From contig JAJDEW010000163.1 in assembly GCA_029259595.1 (NCBI GenBank), positions 1 through 64,000 on the forward strand: a stretch of 64,000 bases of DNA, written 5' to 3'. The notes under the pieces are model-generated. The model made no database searches. It had not been told where the DNA came from and saw nothing but the letters and a program-made list of their open reading frames with translations. Positions 58,388-64,000 of this stretch are shown in pieces. Each line of letters begins with the position of its first letter. Position 1 is the first letter of the stretch. The stretch comes from Planctomycetota bacterium. GTDB lineage: Bacteria; Planctomycetota; UBA1135; GCA-002686595. The translations under genes and the position numbers were made by a program.

Positions 58388-59300
58388 CCTGGTACCTGCG
58401 CTGGACTCCCGAAGCGCTGGCAGCGGTCCGTTGTTGGATCTCGCTCCAGCTCGAGCCCGCGAGGTCGCGCAGCAGGCCGACGAGCAAGACCGGCCAGACC
58501 TCAACGGAGCTAGCGCCCCTCGGCAGGCGCCACTTTGAATGCGCGCGGACACGCTGCTCCAGGCAGCGAAGCACGGCGGTCGGAGACGCGCAGGGAAATC
58601 CTGGACGCGTTCCGTCGGCGAGCTCCGCCTTGCGGCGCAGCCATCGACCGACGCCCTCGGGGGCCGAGTGGATCAACTCGTCCAGCGGATCGGGACCGCG
58701 GGCGTTGGAGTGCAGGCGCGCCTCGACCAGCTCGCCCATGGCCTCGTCGAGCGGAGCGCCGAAAGCGAGCCGGTAGAGCTCGTAGGAGAATCGCGAGGCT
58801 CCGACGCGAGCCACCGCATCGGCTTCGACCCAGCTGCGCTCCAGCCAGCGCGGCCCCTTCGCCTCGCGATAGCGTCGTGCGCTCCCGTGCGGGTACAGCT
58901 CGGCGCAAGGCACCATCCCTGCAGCGACTGGGTTGTGATCGATGTAGCGGACAAGGACCCGCCGGTACTCCATGCTCGCCACGTGGCGTGACAGGAACCG
59001 GCCGCGGAAGAGTGCCCCGTCGCGGCGGGCCTTGCGATTGAACCAGCGCACGTAGCGGTTTTGGACCAGCTGCATGCCCCGCGAGAGCTCCCCGCTCGGG
59101 CTCCGTACGAGCAGGTGGAAGTGCGTGGTCATCACGCAGTACGCGTGCACCTCGAGCCATCCCTTTCGCACGACCCGCGCGAGGCAGGACAAGAAGTAGC
59201 GCACGCACTCCCGATCCTCGAAGACGGATCGGCGCGCCAGCCCGCGATTCATCACGTGATGCCAGACTCCCTGGCCATCTGATCTCCATCGCCACACCAT
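58308..59300 (-). CDS. REP-associated tyrosine transposase (RAYT, Y1/HUH), element 2
   Basis: 330 residues. HUH motif in YCVMTTHFHLLVRSPSGELS, N-terminal GVWHHVMNRGLARRSVFED and Tyr helix YRRVLVRYIDHNPVAAGMVP. It is a close relative of the other RAYT at 54214 (shared order and C-terminal domain). Four copies of a 28-bp REP lie around it, in two inverted pairs: 58281 with 59349, and 59426 with 59584. The second pair encloses a copy of only the gene's 3' end. That is the arrangement expected for a nuclease that processes REP pairs. ATG 59300 starts MVWRWRSDGQ. Confidence 0.92.
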   Translation of the reverse strand: MVWRWRSDGQGVWHHVMNRGLARRSVFEDRECVRYFLSCLARVVRKGWLEVHAYCVMTTHFHLLVRSPSGELSRGMQLVQNRYVRWFNRKARRDGALFRGRFLSRHVASMEYRRVLVRYIDHNPVAAGMVPCAELYPHGSARRYREAKGPRWLERSWVEADAVARVGASRFSYELYRLAFGAPLDEAMGELVEARLHSNARGPDPLDELIHSAPEGVGRWLRRKAELADGTRPGFPCASPTAVLRCLEQRVRAHSKWRLPRGASSVEVWPVLLVGLLRDLAGSSWSEIQQRTAASASGVQRRYQAHRVWMGQDAAYVEAVGEVGVECLRE

Positions 59301-59348
59301 GCTCGACCTCCGGGTCGAAGACTGGCGTGGGAAGTTTGGGTTGCGGGC

Positions 59349-59376
59349 GGCCGGCGGAAAGTGTTCGGTCTTGGTA
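59349..59376 (+). repeat. REP copy 2 of RAYT element 2
   Basis: 28 bp beginning GGCCGGCGGAAAGTGTTC, 48 bp upstream of the transposase start and inverted with respect to copy 1. It is preceded by GGGTTGCGGG, as is copy 4. Confidence 0.8.
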
Positions 59377-59425
59377 TTTCGCTCGCATCACGATCTCGTC
59401 GACGTACGCGCGGGCGAGGAGGAGT

Positions 59426-59453
59426 TACCGAGACCGAACACTTTCCGCCGGCC
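59426..59453 (-). repeat. REP copy 3 of RAYT element 2
   Basis: Inverted orientation, 49 bp from copy 2. It heads the second copy of the 107-bp repeat. Confidence 0.8.
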
Positions 59454-59532
59454 TAGTCCCTGAGGTACTCCGCACCCACTTCCCCCACCGCTTCCACATA
59501 CGCCGCATCCTGTCCCATCCAGACTCGATGAG
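59426..59532. repeat. 107-bp direct repeat, copy 2 (transposase 3'-end relic)
   Basis: Carries the REP and a decayed copy of the last codons of the RAYT gene (reading DAAYVEAVGEVGAEYLRD on the minus strand). The full gene is absent, so the unit is a deletion derivative flanked by REP copies 3 and 4. The remaining bases of 59301-59612 hold nothing else recognisable. Confidence 0.8.
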
Positions 59533-59583
59533 TCTTTCGTGTCACGCTACGTGGAGAGCCCGGAGTGAGTTAGGGTTGCGGGT

Positions 59584-59611
59584 GGCCGGCGAAAAGTGTT
59601 CGGTCTCGGTA
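59584..59611 (+). repeat. REP copy 4 of RAYT element 2
   Basis: GGCCGGCGAAAAGTGTTC and on to GGTA. It ends 2 bp before the stop codon of the histidine kinase at 59613. Confidence 0.78.
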
Positions 59612-59612
59612 C

Positions 59613-61028
59613 TCACCCCCCTCGCAGTTCGGCTTCGAGCCCGCCGTACTCCGACCGCCGGAGTTCCAGCGCAATGCCATGTCGCCGGGCCACCTCGCGA
59701 GCGATGTGCAGCCCGAAGCCCTGTCCTTCGGGGTGGCGACTGCGAGCGTCGTCACTACGGACGGATCGCTGCATCAAGCGCTCGATGAGCTCATCGTCGA
59801 TGCCCGGGCCGTCATCCACAACGCGAAGTCGCCACGGGCCACCTGTTCCCGAATCGAGCAAGAGGGCGACGTGCCCACCGGACACGCTATATCGCACGGC
59901 GTTGTGGACCAAGTTGCTCACGGCCTGCTCGAGGAGCGTGAGGTCGCCCCGGGCAACGACCTTCTCCTCGGGTACAGCGAGGTTCAGCTCGATGTCCTTC
60001 TGGCGAGCGATGGGAGCGTGACGAGCCACAACACGTTCTACGAGGGCGTTCAGATCGACCTCTCCGAGCTCGACCGCCAACTCCCCCGCCTCCAGCTTGG
60101 CGGAAGCCGAGAGGTTCTGGATCAAGGAGGCCATGTAGTGCACTTCTTCCATGGCGCCACGAAGAACCTCTGGGGCCGGAGTGCCCTCCGAGTCGCACAG
60201 GGCGCTCAGGTGGCCCTTCAGGACGGTCATCGGAATCATCACGTCGTGAGTCGTGTTCGCGACAAACATTCGTAGTGCTTGCTCTCGTTCATCTACCGCG
60301 CGGAACTGGCGCTGGACTTCCTCGCCCGCATCGTTGAACTCCTGCGCGAGCTGTGCAATCTCGTCACTGCCCCTCACCGTCACGGGCATCGCATAGCCCT
60401 CTCGCGCGGAACGCCGAACTTCGGTCTGCAACCTCCGCACGCGACTGACGATTGGACGGGCTGCGACAAATACAGCCAAGGCGAGTCCGAGCGCCAACGC
60501 ACTAGCCGTGATGAGCTGGTTGCGTGTGAGCCAAAGCGGCCCAGTCCCTGGGCGAATGGCCAGCACGATTGCACACGGTCCCTCTCCCCACGGCATGCGC
60601 GCGGCAACGCGGATCCCGGACCGCCCCTCTTCCAGGAACCTCTCGTCGGCTCGACTCGCACCCGCCTCGAGCGCCTGCCGAAGACCAACGGGGAAACTCG
60701 GCGCATGCAAGTTGGCTGAGAGAAAGTCCTCGCCGTAGGCGAAGAGGTCGATTCGGGGACCTTCGGGTCCCCCCCTCCTCGGAGGCCTGCGACCATCCGT
60801 CGCCGGAACGCGCGGCCCGACTGGCGGGCGGGCGTGGGGAGGAGGAGGGAATCGAGCTGGGTCGGCCTCGCACGCCGCTCGTCCGTCCTCCATCCGCCCC
60901 TCGATGAAACGGTGAAGGGCTCCGACCTCGGCACGATAGTCGAGGAGTCCCCTGGCCCACGTCAGTGCGACCACCAGCGGAATAGCCACGATTGCCAATG
61001 CCAAGACGAGTCGGGAACGCAGGCTCAC
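59613..61028 (-). CDS. Membrane sensor histidine kinase (HAMP, HisKA, HATPase)
   Basis: 471 residues. N-terminal helix LVLALAIVAIPLVVALTW, a Pro/Arg-rich periplasmic sensor of about 145 residues, second helix LITASALALGLALAVFVAA, HAMP (residues about 190-240), H-box NTTHDVMIPMTVLKGHLSAL with Asp after the His, N-box NLVHNAVRYS, G1 DDGPGI and G2 GQGFGLHIA. It pairs with the OmpR-type regulator whose stop overlaps its start by 4 bp. Its stop lies 2 bp from REP copy 4, so the insertion stopped at the gene edge. Signal unknown. Confidence 0.92.
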   Translation of the reverse strand: MSLRSRLVLALAIVAIPLVVALTWARGLLDYRAEVGALHRFIEGRMEDGRAACEADPARFPPPPHARPPVGPRVPATDGRRPPRRGGPEGPRIDLFAYGEDFLSANLHAPSFPVGLRQALEAGASRADERFLEEGRSGIRVAARMPWGEGPCAIVLAIRPGTGPLWLTRNQLITASALALGLALAVFVAARPIVSRVRRLQTEVRRSAREGYAMPVTVRGSDEIAQLAQEFNDAGEEVQRQFRAVDEREQALRMFVANTTHDVMIPMTVLKGHLSALCDSEGTPAPEVLRGAMEEVHYMASLIQNLSASAKLEAGELAVELGEVDLNALVERVVARHAPIARQKDIELNLAVPEEKVVARGDLTLLEQAVSNLVHNAVRYSVSGGHVALLLDSGTGGPWRLRVVDDGPGIDDELIERLMQRSVRSDDARSRHPEGQGFGLHIAREVARRHGIALELRRSEYGGLEAELRGG

Positions 61029-61702
61029 GGAGCGAACTCCTCGTCGAAACGGTAGCCGACTCCCCAGACCGTGGCGACCAACCCGGAGTAGGCGCCGAGC
61101 TTTTTCCGGAGGCGCGAGACGTGCACGTCCAACGTCCGCTCGGTCCCCTCCCGCTCGGGATCAAGCACTCTCTCGGCGATCCAGCCACGCTGGATCGCCG
61201 CGCCGCGGCGCCGCGCAAGTAGAGACAGAAGGTCGAACTCGACTCGCGTCAGCTCGACCTCCCTGCCGTCCACGACGAGACGCCTCCCCTCCAAGTCGAG
61301 TTCTACCCCTCCGACAACGATACGGTTGTCGCGCACGGCGTTTGGCCGCCGCATGCGTGCCTGCACGCGCGCGATGAGCTCCTCCGGCCAGAACGGCTTG
61401 GTCAGGTAGTCGTCGCCGCCCAACTGCAAGGCGCGGACCTTGACGTGCGTCTCATTCTGGGCGCTGAGGACGAGAACCGGAACGTCCGAGGACTCGCGAA
61501 CATGCTTCAGTACATCGAGTCCGTGGGTCTTCGGCAGCATGAGGTCCAGGATCAGGAGCGCGTACGGGGTGGGATCCGTAGCCAGCGCAGCGCTGCCGTC
61601 GCGAATCCAATCGGCGTCGTAGCCGGCGCTCCGGAGGTGCCCTAGCACCTGCCGGCCCAGCTTCTCGTCGTCTTCGACTAGCAAAATCCTCGGCTTCGAC
61701 AT
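61025..61702 (-). CDS. OmpR/PhoB-family response regulator
   Basis: 225 residues. Receiver domain with acidic residues EDD at 10-12, phospho-acceptor Asp53 (LLILDLMLPKTHGLDVL) and Lys in YLTKPFWPEE; then an OmpR winged helix (VELTRVEFDLLSLLARRRGA, ERTLDVHVSRLRKKLGAYSG, VWGVGYRFDEE). It regulates transcription by sigma-70-type promoters when phosphorylated by the downstream kinase. It is divergent from the heme peroxidase, with a 250-bp intergenic region, so the peroxidase may be a target (inference). Confidence 0.95.
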   Translation of the reverse strand: MSKPRILLVEDDEKLGRQVLGHLRSAGYDADWIRDGSAALATDPTPYALLILDLMLPKTHGLDVLKHVRESSDVPVLVLSAQNETHVKVRALQLGGDDYLTKPFWPEELIARVQARMRRPNAVRDNRIVVGGVELDLEGRRLVVDGREVELTRVEFDLLSLLARRRGAAIQRGWIAERVLDPEREGTERTLDVHVSRLRKKLGAYSGLVATVWGVGYRFDEEFAP

Positions 61703-61952
61703 GACCGCTCAGGCACAGCATAGCCCGAGCGCCATCCGACCTCGGCGTGCGAACCGTCAGCTGGCCAGCCAGCTTCAGAGAGTCGCAAGGTTGCTCGACA
61801 AGACCGTGCTCCCGGGCTTCCTCGCTCCCCACCGAGATTCTCGCGAATGGGTTCCGCAGCTTCAGAAGTTCGAAAGACCCGAGCGGCTCCTTCGGGTGGA
61901 CATGAACGTTTCGCGGCAGCAAGCCGCGCCAACCACAGTAGGAGTCGTGAGC

Positions 61953-63653
61953 ATGGATATCCGAATGAGCCTGGTCGCAGCGGCCTCATGGTGTGCCGTC
62001 GCCGGCCCCACCGAGGCCCTACCCGTCCAAGAGAGTCAACAGGCCGTCGATCGCTCTCCGGTGCAGCGCGCCCGCTCGACGGACAGTGGCCCGCCTCGAG
62101 ACCGTGACGGTGGTGGGCCGGGTGACGGAGGCCGCCCCGCCGTCTTTCCCTTCGAGTTCCGGACCATCGATGGTGCCGGGAACAACCGCAGGCATCCGGA
62201 CTGGGGAGCCGCGGAAACAGTCATGCTGCGCCTCACCCAACCGGACTACGCCGACGGCGCCCACGCCCCTGCCGGAGGAGATCGTGCCAGTCCGCGGGAG
62301 ATCAGCAACCGAGTCGTCGCGCAGACCAACTCGATCCCCAACAGACGAGGGGCCTCCGACTTCCTCTGGATGTGGGGGCAGTTCCTGGACCACGACGTGA
62401 CCGAAACTCCGGTCGCGAACCCCTCGGAACCGTTCGACATCCTCGTTCCGCTCGGCGACGCATGGTTCGACCCCTTCGGAACGGGGCTCGTGACGATTCC
62501 CCTCGACCGCTCCTCCTACGACGTCGTCGACGGTGTTCGACAGCAGGTGAACCTCATCACGGCGTTCATCGATGCTTCGAACGTCTACGGATCCGAGGAG
62601 GAACGTGCCGACGAGCTCCGCACGCTGGACGGGACCGGACGACTGAAGACCAGCCCTGGAGACTTGCTGCCGTTCAACGAGAACGGGCTCCCCAACGCTC
62701 CGAATTCGGATCCATCGTTCTTCCTCGCCGGTGACATTCGCGCCAGCGAGCAAGTCGCGCTGGCCGCGATGCACACGCTCTTCGTACGCGAGCACAACCT
62801 CTGGGCGGATCATTTCGGAGCCCTCGGCCTGCCCGACGGGGACGCGATCTACCAGTTCGCTCGCGCGGTGGTCGCCGCGGAAATGCAGGCGATCACCTAC
62901 CGCGAATTCTTGCCGGTGCTGCTCGGGAACGACGCCCTTCCCCCCTATCGCGGGTATCGACCCAACGTCGATCCCTCGATCGCCAACGAGTTCGCGACGG
63001 CGGGCTACCGCGTGGGACACACGATGCTCTCGCCGTACCTCCTGCGCGTCCAGGCCGATGGGTCGACGCACCCGGCCGGCGACCTCCCGCTGGCGCAGGC
63101 GTTCTTCAACCCGCAGGAGCTGATCTCGATCGGGGTCGAGCCCTACCTGCGCGGCCTGTCCCGGCAGCAGGCGCAGGAAGTGGACCCCTTCGTGATCGAC
63201 GACGTGCGCAACTTCCTGTTCGGTCCTCCGGGCGCCGGTGGCCTCGATCTCCCCTCCCTGAACATCCAGCGCGGCCGTGACCACGGGCTGCCCTCCTACA
63301 ACGAAACACGGCAGGCTCTTGGACGCCGACGTGCGGCGTCGTTCGCGGACGTGTCCTCGGACGCCGAGGTGCGAGCGCGCCTGGCCGAGGCGTACTCCAG
63401 CGTGGACGACATCGACGCTTGGCTCGGGTTCCTGTGCGAGGACCATGCACCGGACGCGATGGTCGGCCGCACGCTGCGCGCCTTGCTGGGAGACCAGTTC
63501 CGACGTCTGCGCGACGGCGATCGATTCTGGTATCAGGCGTACATGCCGTGGCCGGTGATCGGCTTCATCGAGAATCAGACCCTCGCCCGGATCATCCGCC
63601 GCAACACCGAGATCGGACAAGAGCTGCCGGCCAACGTGTTCTACGTCCAGTAG
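61953..63653 (+). CDS. Exported animal-type heme peroxidase
   Basis: 566 residues from ATG 61953 (AGGAG at -13). A possible signal peptide (SLVAAASWCAVAGPTEA) precedes the animal heme peroxidase domain. The distal His and Ca2+-site region is WMWGQFLDHDVTETPVANP, the proximal His is in FATAGYRVGHTMLSPYLLRV, and the family motif LPSLNIQRGRDHGLPSYNET is intact. Bacterial members oxidise halides or phenols with H2O2. A longer frame begins at 61701 but overlaps the divergent regulator and lacks similarity. The C-terminus is complete. It could defend against H2O2 or compete with other microbes. Confidence 0.92.
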   Translation: MDIRMSLVAAASWCAVAGPTEALPVQESQQAVDRSPVQRARSTDSGPPRDRDGGGPGDGGRPAVFPFEFRTIDGAGNNRRHPDWGAAETVMLRLTQPDYADGAHAPAGGDRASPREISNRVVAQTNSIPNRRGASDFLWMWGQFLDHDVTETPVANPSEPFDILVPLGDAWFDPFGTGLVTIPLDRSSYDVVDGVRQQVNLITAFIDASNVYGSEEERADELRTLDGTGRLKTSPGDLLPFNENGLPNAPNSDPSFFLAGDIRASEQVALAAMHTLFVREHNLWADHFGALGLPDGDAIYQFARAVVAAEMQAITYREFLPVLLGNDALPPYRGYRPNVDPSIANEFATAGYRVGHTMLSPYLLRVQADGSTHPAGDLPLAQAFFNPQELISIGVEPYLRGLSRQQAQEVDPFVIDDVRNFLFGPPGAGGLDLPSLNIQRGRDHGLPSYNETRQALGRRRAASFADVSSDAEVRARLAEAYSSVDDIDAWLGFLCEDHAPDAMVGRTLRALLGDQFRRLRDGDRFWYQAYMPWPVIGFIENQTLARIIRRNTEIGQELPANVFYVQ

Positions 63654-63907
63654 CGTCCAGCAAACGACGCTCGAAAGACCCTCCTACCGGACTGGGCACG
63701 CCGTCGATGCCCGCGCCCCTCTTCTCCCTCCCCCGCCCCCTCTCGAGGTGGAGCGGGTGGCGGCGTGCCCCAGTCCACTTGGCGAGTTCCCCGCTTCCGA
63801 GACCCTCGGGGAGACGAGGTTCACGCTCGCCGCCGATCAACCGGCCCTTCGGTCGAATCCCTCACCGCCGCAAGACGAGCTTCAGATTCCCTGCCTAGAC
63901 TACGCTC

Positions 63908-64000
63908 ATGAATTGGATCACCTGTCTCGCACTGCTCTTCCCGTCCGTCGCCCAGGAATCCGCCCCGACACGGCCAGGCATGGGAGTCGTGCTCCGTACC
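63908..64000 (+). CDS. Start of an exported protein (cut by window edge)
   Basis: ATG 63908 opens a frame (MNWITCLALLFPSVAQESAP, then TRPGMGVVLRT) with a short signal-peptide-like core and an Ala-Gln cleavage region. It runs off the right edge after 31 codons. The ending resembles the start of a PDZ-like strand, but this is too short to identify. Confidence 0.55.
   Translation, partial: MNWITCLALLFPSVAQESAPTRPGMGVVLRT

Noticed and set aside
1..64000. tRNA genes, rRNA, CRISPR arrays or an origin
   Set aside because: I saw no clover-leaf-like sequence, spaced repeat array or DnaA-box cluster while reading; this is an eye scan, not a search.

Overview
The window is a high-GC, gene-dense bacterial chromosome segment. 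Its gene types point to the phylum Planctomycetota (inference): an ECF sigma factor directly upstream of a long Ser/Thr kinase with a repeat-rich C-terminal half, a BlaI/M56 pair, secreted IPT/thrombospondin-type-3 proteins, and abundant sigma-54 regulation. I found no rRNA, tRNA, CRISPR array or prophage. Mobile DNA is limited to two REP-associated (Y1/RAYT) transposases with their REP sequences and one ISL3-type transposase relic.

Layout. 1-5.3 kb: ECF sigma factor (cut by the left edge), a small Cys protein, a sigma-54 activator, a di-heme peroxidase-like lipoprotein, DoxX and Fe/Mn superoxide dismutase. 5.3-10 kb: a nitric-oxide defence module (norR, ytfE/ric, quinol NO reductase) with three candidate NorR sites and a -24/-12 promoter. 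10-17.2 kb: NtrC-type two-component pair, ClC channel, HTH-PTS EIIA protein, Kup. 17.6-20.1 kb: two sigma-54-promoted stress-type gene sets. 21.2-28.2 kb: heavy-metal RND efflux operon led by a frameshifted His-rich gene. 28.3-36.3 kb: IS relic, BlaI/M56/DUF1579 operon, SRPBCC protein, MarR regulator with an exported protoglobin, ArsR/SRPBCC/DoxX set, quinone-oxidoreductase-like protein. 36.5-41.1 kb: two selenoprotein genes facing each other. 41.2-52.7 kb: membrane TPR regulator, CocE-type hydrolase, Usp, NhaA, SGNH-like protein, kinase and ECF sigma factor. 52.7-59.6 kb: a decayed stretch with RAYT elements and pseudogenes. 59.6-64 kb: OmpR-type two-component system and an animal-type heme peroxidase.

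Main discovery. The gene at 36525-38003 is one reading frame interrupted only by five TGA codons, each where a cysteine is expected in a thioredoxin-like or heavy-metal-associated (HMA) motif. Read through, it gives a lipoprotein with a PDZ domain, a thioredoxin-like domain with adjacent Sec-Sec, an HMA domain whose CxxC is UxxU, and a second thioredoxin-like domain with UxxC. A hairpin follows each TGA or TGA pair at about 12-17 nt. The convergent gene 39212-41089 is likewise one frame broken by a single TGA in a thioredoxin-like motif. It is followed after 9 nt by a hairpin with a bulged U and GU in its loop, very like the classic bacterial SECIS, and it ends in a TlpA domain. Automatic annotation would break these two genes into about six false ORFs. 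The selenocysteine insertion genes (selA, selB, selC, selD) are not in the window.

How the genes work together. The left half is mainly protection of an aerobic or denitrifying metabolism against NO, superoxide, peroxide and metals, largely under sigma-54 enhancer-binding proteins. The centre adds thiol/selenol redox and soft-metal chemistry in the envelope. The right half holds signalling genes and a mobile-element-scarred region.
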